Shown piece after piece: positions 50,315 through 58,249 of a stretch of DNA of 58,249 nt. The stretch spans positions 1-58,249 of the forward strand of contig JACMLY010000004.1 of assembly GCA_014379345.1 (NCBI GenBank). Direction: 5' to 3'. The notes under the pieces are model-generated. The model was given only the letters and a program-made list of their open reading frames with translations, was not told the DNA's origin and ran no database searches. The stretch's first letter is position 1; each line of letters begins with the position of its first letter. The DNA is from Chitinophagaceae bacterium. Its GTDB lineage: Bacteria > Bacteroidota > Bacteroidia > Chitinophagales > Chitinophagaceae. The position numbers and the translations under genes are program-made.

Positions 50315-52678
50315 TTAAAATAAAAATTGAATCCGCATCATGGCATTACGGGGCTTTCCCCGCTGCATATAAAAAGCATTGGCAGCGCCATATATGAACT
50401 GTTCATTGAATACATTTTCTATATTCAAATTCAGGAGCAGGTTCTGATGCCGGTAAAATAATCCCCCGTCTATTGTGGTGAAATCGGGCAACTGTTGTAA
50501 GTCTGGGGAAGGAAAAGACAAGGTTCCATCTGTAGTGCGTTTACCTACGTGATAGAATCCTGCTGCAAAGCCAAGGCCTTTCAATTTGCCGGATGAAACG
50601 TTGTATCGTGTCCAGAGATTTGCCGTATGAAAAGGAGCATTGCTTGCTTGCCTTTTTATTTCAAAACTGTAAGTGCTTTGCGTGATGCGGCTATCATTGT
50701 ATGCATAACCGGCATTGATGCCCCAATTAGGTGTAATGTTACCCGCCAAATCAAATTCAAGACCTTTACTCCGGGCTTTGCCGGTTGATTCCTTAATACC
50801 GTACGGATCATTCACCGGATCCTTTGGAACCAATACATTTTTTCTTTTAATATCATAATAAGAAATGGTTGCGGTATAGCGACCATTTAAAAACTCTTTC
50901 TTTATTCCTCCCTCGACTTGTTCGCTGTATTCCGGATCGAACGGCCCACCAAAGTCTGGGCTCTGAGTGTTTTGCGGTAAGAATCCTTTTGTCCATCCGC
51001 CATAAAAACTTACTCCTTTCAGAGGTTGATAACTAAATCCGGCACTTGGTAAAAATGGCCTGGTGTCATTTGGAGATTTGGATGGATAATTTTTGAATGT
51101 ATAGGAATCCCACCTGCCGCTAAGCATCACCTTAAACTTATCACCAAGCTCAATAAGATTGATTAAATACACACCCCGAAAATTAATCATAGCGATATCG
51201 TTGAAACCACCCACAGGAGGATAAGCAACAACCGATTTTTTACGATACACCGGATTGAACACATTGATCTTTGGAACACCCTCGAAAGCGCCTGCCTGAT
51301 TAATGTTATAGTAGTACCTGGTTTTGTAATAATCAAGGCCACCTGTAATATTGAATTTTATTTTACCTGCCTGTGGTTTCCAAACAACATAATTCCCCAA
51401 GAATGTTCCCTGGTTGTCTTCGGCAAACTGACGATAGACTCTTGTTACCAAACTATCTGTTACACCGGGTATAGGATTAAAAAAAGAAGGACTATGAGCC
51501 TCTCCGTCGAGGCGATGACTGCTTCCGTTAAAGTTGCTAAAAAAGGTTAAGTTGGATGTGATTTTTTGTTGTACCTGAAGCATTAACATCGTGTTCTTCA
51601 GTAATACTGCATCAGTGGGCTCATGCGATGTATATTCAATGGGCACTGCAAACACGTCGCCGTTCCAGGTTGGTACTCCCCAGTCGTACCAGGTGGTGCG
51701 ATTGATTTGATTATACACAAATTCAAAATCAATGATCGTTTTATCGGAAGGAATGTAACGCACTGTAGGAGCAACAATGAAATTCCTTCTGTAAATAAAA
51801 TCTCTATAATCGGGATCATTTTGATAACCTGCATTAAAGCGGTACAGCAGCTTTTTATCCTCGCTCAGCTTACCCGTTAGATCGGCATCAAAACGGTAAC
51901 GACCCCAGGTACCAAAAGAAGCTCCTGCACTATATTTGTCTGAAGCCATTGGTTTTTTTGTAATGGCATTGATAGAACCACCCGGAGAGGTAGCGCCAAA
52001 CAAAACAGAAGAAGGTCCTTTTAGAATTTCTATTCTTTCAATATTAGTAAGGTTTAAATCATTAGTATACCCGGTAAAAAAATTCCTGCTTCCATTAATT
52101 AGTTGCGTGCTACCGGATGCGCCGCCACCCTGACTTTGATATCCACGGATCATGATATCATTGCTACCACTCGAAAGATTTACTCCGGGTACATTTTTCA
52201 CGATTTCTTTAAATTCAAATGCCTGCCTGTCATCAATTAAGTTGCGACTTACAACTTTAATGCTAAGCGGTAAATCAAGCAATCGGGCAGGAAGCTTCGT
52301 GTTATTTGTATTCGTTGCGCTATAACCTTTTCTAATGCCAGCATTCACTAATACCTCTTGTAAAGTATTCGAAGCGACATCGAGTTGAAGCGAGAAATTT
52401 AATGTCTTACCTGCAACAATCTGAATGTTTTGTTTAGTAGCGGAAAAACCTATTCCTGTAGCTTCTAGGGTGTACAAACCTGGAGTGATATTTCGTATAG
52501 CAAACTCACCGTTTTCATTGGTGAAAGTGCCTCCCTTTACCCCACTAAGTAATACATTGATTGAAGCTAAAGGTTCATTGTTCGTATCAACAATTCGTCC
52601 ATTAACCGCGCCTGTGCCCTGTGCAAAATGATCAATTGTAATTAAGGAGAGGATCACAATAAAAGTAAACTTGGTCAT
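50315..52678 (-). CDS. TonB-dependent siderophore-type receptor
   Basis: 787 residues. Signal peptide (about 1-19), carboxypeptidase-regulatory-like domain (about 24-105; GRIVDTNNEPLASINVLL), plug (about 125-245; SIKVVSRNLIDDRQAFEFKEIVKNVPGV, IEILKGPSSVLFGATSPGGSINAITKKP) and barrel ending in MRIQFLF. The plug motifs are those of the ferrichrome/siderophore receptor group. It imports a metal chelate or similar small molecule; a metal type cannot be read. Co-transcribed with an ABC transporter that would have to act on the inner membrane step or on export of the ligand. Confidence 0.9.
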   Translation of the reverse strand: MTKFTFIVILSLITIDHFAQGTGAVNGRIVDTNNEPLASINVLLSGVKGGTFTNENGEFAIRNITPGLYTLEATGIGFSATKQNIQIVAGKTLNFSLQLDVASNTLQEVLVNAGIRKGYSATNTNNTKLPARLLDLPLSIKVVSRNLIDDRQAFEFKEIVKNVPGVNLSSGSNDIMIRGYQSQGGGASGSTQLINGSRNFFTGYTNDLNLTNIERIEILKGPSSVLFGATSPGGSINAITKKPMASDKYSAGASFGTWGRYRFDADLTGKLSEDKKLLYRFNAGYQNDPDYRDFIYRRNFIVAPTVRYIPSDKTIIDFEFVYNQINRTTWYDWGVPTWNGDVFAVPIEYTSHEPTDAVLLKNTMLMLQVQQKITSNLTFFSNFNGSSHRLDGEAHSPSFFNPIPGVTDSLVTRVYRQFAEDNQGTFLGNYVVWKPQAGKIKFNITGGLDYYKTRYYYNINQAGAFEGVPKINVFNPVYRKKSVVAYPPVGGFNDIAMINFRGVYLINLIELGDKFKVMLSGRWDSYTFKNYPSKSPNDTRPFLPSAGFSYQPLKGVSFYGGWTKGFLPQNTQSPDFGGPFDPEYSEQVEGGIKKEFLNGRYTATISYYDIKRKNVLVPKDPVNDPYGIKESTGKARSKGLEFDLAGNITPNWGINAGYAYNDSRITQSTYSFEIKRQASNAPFHTANLWTRYNVSSGKLKGLGFAAGFYHVGKRTTDGTLSFPSPDLQQLPDFTTIDGGLFYRHQNLLLNLNIENVFNEQFIYGAANAFYMQRGKPRNAMMRIQFLF

Positions 52679-52775
52679 AAGGTTAGTGTTAGATGTGTTT
52701 GATTATAAAGTAAAAGCAGCCAGTTTGTAGTAGTACCCGAACGGATAATCATTATTTACCTGCCGAAAAATATTT

Positions 52776-53471
52776 TTATATTGTCTCCAGATAAAGCTTT
52801 TGTAATTCATCAGCAGTAATGTCAGCCTTATCTATGGTATGCACCAGATGGCCTTCCTTCATAATTCCAATACGACTCCCCACGTTCACGGCATTGAAGA
52901 TGTCATGTGTTGCCATGAAAATGGTTTTTCCCTCGAATGCCAGGTTCTTACAAATAGCCGTAAATTCTGCGGTAGCCTTGGGATCCAATCCACTTGTAGG
53001 TTCGTCCATTAAAATAGCATCGGCGTTTTTTGAAAGTGCAATAGCAATCCCTACTTTTTGACGCATACCCTTAGAGTAAGTGCTTATTCTTTTGCCTTGA
53101 GCTTCTTTTTGTAAGCCGGCATTGGTTAGGAAGCCTTCGAGCATCTCTTTACTGTACTTAAAACCTGCCAGTCGGCTGAAAAAATCCAGATTTTCTACAC
53201 CCGTTAAGTTGCCATATAGCATTACTACTTCCGGGATGTATGCGATGAATTTTTTCGTAGCGGTATCGTTTGGTACTACCTCTACACCATTGATTTTTGC
53301 TGTTCCGGAAGTGGCTTGTGTGAAACCTAGAAATAAATTTATTGTTGTCGTTTTACCTGCACCATTTTGTCCGAGCAGACAGAAGATCTCACCTTTTGAA
53401 ATGGTTAGGTTCAAAGCATTTAACGCTTTGTGCTCACCATATTTTTTGGTGAGACCGATAGCCTCAAGCAT
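52776..53471 (-). CDS. ABC transporter ATP-binding protein
   Basis: 231 residues from the ATG at 53471; a TTG at 53516 would add 15 non-conserved residues. Walker A GQNGAGKTT, Q-loop in the YIPE region, ABC signature in YSKGMRQKVGIA, Walker B AILMDEPTSGLD and the switch His in MATHDIF. Closest in style to NosF/CcmA-type ATPases with ABC-2 permeases. Supplies energy to the two DUF3526 permeases downstream. 97 bp upstream of the receptor gene. Confidence 0.9.
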   Translation of the reverse strand: MLEAIGLTKKYGEHKALNALNLTISKGEIFCLLGQNGAGKTTTINLFLGFTQATSGTAKINGVEVVPNDTATKKFIAYIPEVVMLYGNLTGVENLDFFSRLAGFKYSKEMLEGFLTNAGLQKEAQGKRISTYSKGMRQKVGIAIALSKNADAILMDEPTSGLDPKATAEFTAICKNLAFEGKTIFMATHDIFNAVNVGSRIGIMKEGHLVHTIDKADITADELQKLYLETI

Positions 53472-53536
53472 GTTGGATTTATTTAGCTGAAAAAATGGAA
53501 TTGTTTGGTCAGACAAACCACATTAGAAAAGAAGTC

Positions 53537-53866
53537 TCAGCTAAATGAAGGCGGTCCTCGGCCAGAAGAGGTGGAACCGATGGAAGTGATGAATGGAGTA
53601 TTATAAAAAGAGTATAAAGAAAAAGGTCTTTGTTCTGTTTGAACAAAAGGAAACGCGCTAAAATGATAACTGTCTTTAGCTAGCTGGTAATCACAAATGT
53701 AACATTCGGAGGCGCTTGAAATTTTTTGACCTTCGTTGATTTCTGTCGAAACTGCCTGGAGTAAGTCATGATGATGAACAAGCTTTACGACATGAATAAA
53801 AAGAAACACAACCAGAAATGATCCGGCAATTAGTTTTTTGAAAAGTATGATGACTTTTTTATCCAA
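53537..53866 (-). CDS. Small exported protein with C-terminal RGPPS motif (2)
   Basis: About 109 residues. Hydrophobic N-terminal helix (IAGSFLVVFLFIHVV), a HHH cluster (KLVHHHDLL), a CxxC (ECYICDYQ), an aromatic stretch (SLYSFYNTP) and the end SGRGPPSFS. It shares its plan and ending with the protein at 43043. There is no ATG in the frame; TTG at 53866 is the first start-like codon, yet a strong promoter element (53871-53879) predicts transcription starting at about that point, so the real start is uncertain. First gene of the siderophore/ABC operon. The His and Cys clusters suggest metal binding. Confidence 0.65.
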   Translation of the reverse strand: MDKKVIILFKKLIAGSFLVVFLFIHVVKLVHHHDLLQAVSTEINEGQKISSASECYICDYQLAKDSYHFSAFPFVQTEQRPFSLYSFYNTPFITSIGSTSSGRGPPSFS

Positions 53867-53870
53867 CGAA

Positions 53871-53912
53871 GCAAATATAGGAGAATTTTTATTTTTTGCA
53901 ACATTGTTGAAA
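53871..53912 (-). promoter_or_regulatory. Promoter with embedded Fur-like palindrome
   Basis: On the minus strand TTG, 19 bases, TATATTTGC (53871-53879): an exact match to the Bacteroidota -33/-7 promoter. The -33 TTG lies inside the palindrome TTTCAAC-AAT-GTTGCAA (53896-53912), so a repressor bound there would block the promoter. The palindrome is shared with the other RGPPS operon (43381-43397). Confidence 0.7.
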
Positions 53913-54327
53913 TAATTTTGTTTTCGATTTTTCAGATTAGTGTTATAGGTATGCGTAAGATCTGTAACTAAGGCGGGTATGTTGCTGACGTGCTCAACAA
54001 TTTTTCTTTTACAACCTCAGCCAGACTGTATTTTGCAACGCGGATATGTTGCTAAGAATAAAGCGATGTGAGCTTAATTTTTTCTAATTATTGGTTTCAA
54101 CGATTGTTGTCAGGAGAATTACCAAATTACTAAAATTGTCTTGAGTGTGCATGAATTCTGCGATTCTCTGGCGTATTACTACAAACTGTATCAATTAATG
54201 GTTTCCAACTCATGCACATCATTCAATCGTCTAAAATTCGGTGGGTAGTATCACTTGCAATCCTAAATACAGTTGGAATATAGCTGAGGAAAATTTGAAA
54301 ACTCTTGAACCTCAATAAATCAATGGT
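53913..54327. other. Spacer, no gene recognised
   Basis: AT-rich 415 bp between convergent-to-divergent units. Both strands are interrupted by stops; no RNA or repeat found beyond short words. Confidence 0.4.
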
Positions 54328-55281
54328 TCATTTTTTTTCCTGTTGATTTAACGCAGCTTTCAAGCCTTTTGCTAACTTTTCCGCATTTCCCACTCCCCAA
54401 TAATGCAAAAAGAATATGCCAGGCTCTTCATGCACCAGGTGGTTATGAACAGCTACCCCTTCAAAATCATTTTCAGCAAGTGCTTTGATAACAGGACCCA
54501 CTTCATCTCTCAACATCGTGAAATCTCCTGCAACAACAGCCGTTTCATCCGTTCCCTGCCAGGCGGCCCAGGTATTGAATTCTAAAAAAGCACTAACCGG
54601 AATTCCATGAGCTCTTAACACATCAGGCCGGCCAATAGTGTATTTGTAAACATCTCCTGCTACCTCTCCTTTATGGCCGATAATGGAATCAAGCAACGCA
54701 ATATTGAGATTAGCGATCACACTATGGGCCTTCTTTTCTTTCGAAGTATTGACTCCAGCCTGTTTTAGCGTTTCAAAAAAAGCTTTCGCGCTTGTCGAAA
54801 GCCTGGTCATATTGCCAGAACCAATAATATGCATAAACACAATCACTGCGCCATCCCGGGAGGGATATTTATGGATGTCCGTAATTTTCAATCCATGTGC
54901 GATCACTTCCCGCTGTATTGACGCAAGATTATTTTCGGTTACAACTATGTCTCCAATTATCATGGCACTATCGGCACCAAGGGCGAAAGGAGCCCAGCTA
55001 CCTAACTCTAAGAGCGGGATTATTTTAAATCCATCCACTATCATGTTCAATTCATTCCCGGAAACTGTTGTACTTAAATCGCCGTTTTTACCCATGCCTT
55101 TCATTCCGGTAGTTAATTCAGTTCTTTGCATTCCCAAAATGTTTTTACCGGGCATACAAAAGATCGTGTCCCTGCTTTCAGTAACTGCGGCAGCTTTGAT
55201 GTTCGTTACATTTCCAGATGGCTGATCACAGCTAAAAATGAATAAAAAAGCAATACTTACAAGCCGATGCGGTGATTTCAT
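54328..55281 (-). CDS. DUF1259 lipoprotein
   Basis: 317 residues. Signal peptide with lipobox-like FIFSC (Cys19), then two copies of the DUF1259 module (about 60-175 and about 190-310), each with a VxGD(F/I)xxxxxEV core (IGDIVVTENNLASIQREVIAHGLKI and AGDFTMLRDEVGPVIKALAENDFEG) and a histidine-rich end (VFMHIIGSG; HNHLVHEEPGIFFLHYWG). The duplication is easily visible. The family (LppY/LpqO-like) has no established function; conserved His suggest metal binding or a hydrolytic role. Single gene, minus strand. Confidence 0.85.
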   Translation of the reverse strand: MKSPHRLVSIAFLFIFSCDQPSGNVTNIKAAAVTESRDTIFCMPGKNILGMQRTELTTGMKGMGKNGDLSTTVSGNELNMIVDGFKIIPLLELGSWAPFALGADSAMIIGDIVVTENNLASIQREVIAHGLKITDIHKYPSRDGAVIVFMHIIGSGNMTRLSTSAKAFFETLKQAGVNTSKEKKAHSVIANLNIALLDSIIGHKGEVAGDVYKYTIGRPDVLRAHGIPVSAFLEFNTWAAWQGTDETAVVAGDFTMLRDEVGPVIKALAENDFEGVAVHNHLVHEEPGIFFLHYWGVGNAEKLAKGLKAALNQQEKK

Positions 55282-55730
55282 TCCTTAAATTTAAGCTCCT
55301 TTATCGAATGGGCTATGGTCATTACAAATACACCCAGGCAAATTCAATAATTGTTTATATCCATATTCATTCTGTATACTCTTTCTGATCCCTACATTTT
55401 TCATTTTTTACGTTTGGGTTGAAGGGGTTATCAAGCACCTCAGCGGCAGCTCCCGGGCCCCATATTCGACCATTGCATTTTTTTTACCACAATCATTAGT
55501 CACGCTCATTTTCATGGATCGTTTTCATCCGCGCTTCAGGGAAATTCAAAACTGTTTCTTTTTTTGAATATTTGTATAGCAATATCGTCAATTATTGTTC
55601 CTTTTGCAAGAAGTACTCTTCTTTCAATCAGTCAAACCCATAATTGGTCAGAAGTTCTTTGCTGCCGCAAGGCGTTTCTCAACGCTTACAAGAGTATCAT
55701 AATATTCCTGGTGAATCACTGTTACTTTCG
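55282..55730. other. Spacer with a short open frame
   Basis: On the minus strand a start-less frame reads GRIWGPGAAAEVLDNPFNP and ends about 12 residues later. No family recognised; possibly a gene remnant. No hairpin or promoter seen otherwise. Confidence 0.3.
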
Positions 55731-57602
55731 TCAATATTTTCCATCTTCCATAAATTGCATAATGCCCATAAGCGCACCCCAGTGATAAAATGGATCGCAA
55801 TTCAATTGATCTTCTCTTTTTGCGACTCCTTTCTGAGAATTAATGTTTTCGAAAACACAGTGATGTATCCGCCATGCATCAATGAACGTCTTATATGAAT
55901 TTTTAGAAAGTTCTGCAGCAAGTTCCGGTCTGTATTGCTTTAAGCCGAGGTAGATTAGAAAATTCATTGGTGGCCAGATGCTGCCTCTCCAATATTGATT
56001 GTCATAAGCGCTGTCATTGCGTGAGATGGAGGGCAACAAATGGCTTCCATAAAATTCATCCGGATTATTGAAATGTTCTTTTATCATTCGCTCTGCCTGA
56101 AGTGGATTTGGTACACCAGCGAGGAATGGATAAAAAAGAGTTGGACTTAGTTTCATGCTCCATTTTCCCGAATCAATATACCGGTTCAGATAAATACCTT
56201 TCTCTTCATTCCACAATTGAGCGATTTTTTTGTAATAGAAGGAAGCTCGCTGAAGCAATTCCTGTTCGTCAGCCTTATGTCCCAATGCAGAAGCAATCTT
56301 GGCGAGAAAGGTACAATCTGCGGCATACAGGCTGTTCAATCCAACATCTGCAAGATTCATTAATGACTGGTCATTCACCTGCGCCATGGTTACTGAATCG
56401 TACATGGGCGAATTGTCTAAACCTGATTCCCACCTGGCAATCTGCACGGAGGAGTTTTGCCATCCGCCCCATGTTAATTGTCCTCCATTGATGCGGTTCT
56501 TCATCCACCACCGGTTCCAGGTAAGCAATTCATGATACACTTCCTGAAGAAACCATTTATCGTTAAACTTTTCAAACAGCTTCCAGCAAATCATGCTACC
56601 TACGGGAGGCTGCGACATACTTGTTGCTGACTGTTTTCCGGGCATCTGCCAGTGGCCTAGATGACCTTTGTTGTTGATGCCTTTCACAACAGCAATCGCA
56701 TTGCTATAAGCGTATTCTTTATCTATCAAACCGAAAAGAAAAGACGCAAAAAAAGTATCCCATTCAAAAAGAACAAATCCTTGCCATGCCTGGTTCCATC
56801 CGCGGGCCACTGGCGTAATAACGCGGTTTTGTTCCGGATCGAAAATTGTATTCCATCCAAGTACCGACCGAATTGCATTGTATCCATCAGCAAGTGAATC
56901 AAATTTTTTCGATTGCTGCTCATACCTGCTTGAAGCAACCGTGATTATCTTGATGATCTCCGAAATATCTTTTTTAAGACCTGTATAAAAGGAAACCGTG
57001 GTATCTCCTTTTACTACCAGGTAGGGAGTTGGATAAGGTTGATATACCTTTAGAATATTCGAGGTTGAATTGATTGTGGTATTACTCTTAATATCCGAGG
57101 CAATGATTGACTGACTTTTCCTGCTTAGATGGCCTGCACGGTTCCACAAAAATCCAACTTCAAGTTCAATATTATAATGAATATCCTTCGAGGATTTTAT
57201 GGGAGTTATCAGCAAATAGATCTCGCCCATATTTGTTGTTGATTGAACACGTATTGAGTTCCCTTTCCAGTCATTAATGAGCAGTTCTGTATAAGATCCG
57301 TTTACACTGTGGGCAACAGGAGTTACCAGACCGGAACGATCAACAGCAAATTGATGCAGAAAAAAAGACGGGTCACCCGGGGTCCCAATAAAAGATTGCC
57401 TGAAATTTATTTTCATCATTAAACCGTCCGGTAATCTTACATGACTTAGCATGCTACCGTAGTCCCAGGTATTCCAGCCCCGCGCTAATTTTTTCTGCAG
57501 TTGAAGGTATTTTGGTGAAAGCTTTTGTGCATGTAAATGAAAAGAAAATAAAAAAAAGAGTACACCTATGCATGTTAACGGGTAAAATCTGTACCTGGTC
57601 AT
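55731..57602 (-). CDS. Secreted (alpha/alpha)6 glycoside hydrolase, GH63/GH37-like
   Basis: 623 residues. Signal peptide (about 1-25, ending HLHAQ). N-terminal beta-sandwich (about 30-250) and C-terminal (alpha/alpha)6 barrel with motifs of the MGH1-like/GH63/trehalase clan: FVLFEWDTFFASFLFGLI, GHWQMPGKQSATSMSQPPVGSM, WESGLDNSPMYD with the likely acidic catalytic residue, and DNQYWRGSIWPPMNFLIYLGL near the C-terminus. It probably removes alpha-linked glucose or mannose units from glycans in the periplasm. It is preceded on the same strand by the decayed VCBS gene, so it may once have belonged to another SusCD-type locus beyond the window end. Confidence 0.85.
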   Translation of the reverse strand: MTRYRFYPLTCIGVLFFLFSFHLHAQKLSPKYLQLQKKLARGWNTWDYGSMLSHVRLPDGLMMKINFRQSFIGTPGDPSFFLHQFAVDRSGLVTPVAHSVNGSYTELLINDWKGNSIRVQSTTNMGEIYLLITPIKSSKDIHYNIELEVGFLWNRAGHLSRKSQSIIASDIKSNTTINSTSNILKVYQPYPTPYLVVKGDTTVSFYTGLKKDISEIIKIITVASSRYEQQSKKFDSLADGYNAIRSVLGWNTIFDPEQNRVITPVARGWNQAWQGFVLFEWDTFFASFLFGLIDKEYAYSNAIAVVKGINNKGHLGHWQMPGKQSATSMSQPPVGSMICWKLFEKFNDKWFLQEVYHELLTWNRWWMKNRINGGQLTWGGWQNSSVQIARWESGLDNSPMYDSVTMAQVNDQSLMNLADVGLNSLYAADCTFLAKIASALGHKADEQELLQRASFYYKKIAQLWNEEKGIYLNRYIDSGKWSMKLSPTLFYPFLAGVPNPLQAERMIKEHFNNPDEFYGSHLLPSISRNDSAYDNQYWRGSIWPPMNFLIYLGLKQYRPELAAELSKNSYKTFIDAWRIHHCVFENINSQKGVAKREDQLNCDPFYHWGALMGIMQFMEDGKY

Positions 57603-57667
57603 ATTTCTTATAGGTTCAAATATTGTATATGTAAATTGTTATAAATTTTATCCGCCTATAGCGGACG

Positions 57668-58249
57668 CTATTTTCGAATTTTTTTTTGTGGACCCGTAGA
57701 AAGAAAACGAAGCGGCTGATTGTTGATCGCAAGAATAATCGCGGTCATATTGTTGGCCAGGGTGATTTTCCTCATATGTCTTATCTCGCCCTGAATGTTC
57801 AGGGTCTCGTACATCAAAAACCTTTCAGTTTTCATTTTTAAAGCTCCACGCAAGATTGTTGGCATTAAAGCATCGTATCTTCCCTCAAATGGTGCAACGC
57901 CGTAGAGGTTTCCCGCTACCAGGAGATCGTTTACTCCATCTTTGTCAAAATCCGCTGACACGATTGCGAACACGGGCCCATACTGAGCTTCAAAAGGTAG
58001 TGGGGACGATATGAATTTGCCCCTCCGGTCGTTTAAAAAAAGAGTGGTAGATAAGGTATTTATTGTAAGTATCCTTGACTGGCTAATCTGATCAGCGAAA
58101 ATTTTATCGACAGATAGGCCTGCAAAGTCTGAGTAGTTCAAGTATTTCTTTTTAATTCCTGGCAGGTGCCGCTCTATCTCTTATTTCTGCAATAGAGTAT
58201 AATATATGCCATCTTTTTTATAAGCAACAACCGGTTATTTTTTTCCATT
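57668..58249 (-). pseudogene. VCBS/ASPIC-type protein, decayed 3' end
   Basis: The minus-strand frame ending at 57668 matches the C-terminal part of the large VCBS protein at 22475 (SADFDKDGVNDLLVAGNLYG versus EDFDGDGRLDVLAIGNDYG; EGRYDALMPTILRG versus VGRYDAFNGLMLKG). Continuing upstream, homologous sequence goes on (PVVAYKKDGIYYTLLQK, then EIERHLPGIKKKYLNYSDF) but is interrupted by two in-frame TAA codons at 58181-58183 and 58235-58237, with no frameshift between them. The start lies beyond the window. Nonsense mutations in a still recognisable frame indicate recent decay. Confidence 0.75.

Overview
The window looks like a chromosomal segment from a Bacteroidota bacterium, most likely of the Chitinophagaceae/Sphingobacteriia type. 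Reasons: a SusC/SusD pair, several carboxypeptidase-regulatory-domain TonB-dependent receptors (TBDRs), VCBS/ASPIC-UnbV proteins, DUF5916, DUF6266, a Reg_prop/Y_Y_Y/LuxR one-protein regulator, near-absence of Shine-Dalgarno sequences, and promoters of the TTG-N19-TAnnTTTG type. All family names are from recognition of sequence motifs; no database search was run.

Layout. (1) 1-5 kb is accessory: a tyrosine recombinase with two small genes downstream, each tightly framed by its own short inverted repeat (integron-cassette-like), a HTH protein, intergenic repeats, a perfect 16-bp hairpin and a truncated DUF6266 gene. (2) 5-26 kb is a carbohydrate-utilisation locus: a double-thioredoxin lipid/periplasmic protein, a membrane-spanning regulator, two paralogous PD40 (TolB-like propeller) secreted proteins, a Tat-type sugar isomerase, gluconate 2-dehydrogenase subunit 3, a GMC oxidoreductase, SusC, SusD and a large VCBS lipoprotein. 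Three promoters here share an identical architecture: two pairs of TGAYGTAG half-sites, 11 bp apart within a pair and about 53 bp between pairs, with the last half-site exactly 39 bp before a TAnnTTTR -7 element. This is the strongest new signal in the window and defines a probable regulon of the neighbouring regulator. (3) 26-38 kb is molybdenum cofactor biology: gapA, moaE, a half-size TauE/SafE remnant, ModE-like regulator, moaA, a decayed MobA-like fragment, a three-subunit PaoABC-type molybdo-flavoenzyme with a Tat signal, and, in the opposite direction, xdhC and a mocA-like nucleotidyltransferase; a response regulator and an aldo/keto reductase remnant lie between. (4) 38-40 kb holds a CPA1 Na+/H+ antiporter. 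(5) 40-54 kb is metal uptake: two TBDR operons (one ZnuD-like with a lipoprotein, one siderophore-type with an ABC transporter and DUF5916), each headed by a small membrane/secreted protein ending in RGPPS and each preceded by the same 17-bp Fur-like palindrome; a Fur-family regulator and a thioredoxin-reductase-like flavoprotein sit between them. (6) 54-58 kb holds a DUF1259 lipoprotein, an (alpha/alpha)6 glycoside hydrolase and a decayed VCBS gene that runs off the window end.

Working model. Glycosides enter through SusC/SusD and are probably oxidised in the periplasm by the GMC enzyme and its small subunit, then processed by the isomerase. The Moco cluster makes and loads the cofactor of the periplasmic aldehyde-oxidase-type enzyme. 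The two metal operons appear to be coordinately controlled by a Fur-family repressor. Several pseudogene fragments (MobA, TauE, aldo/keto reductase, VCBS, DUF6266) show that the segment has been repeatedly rearranged.
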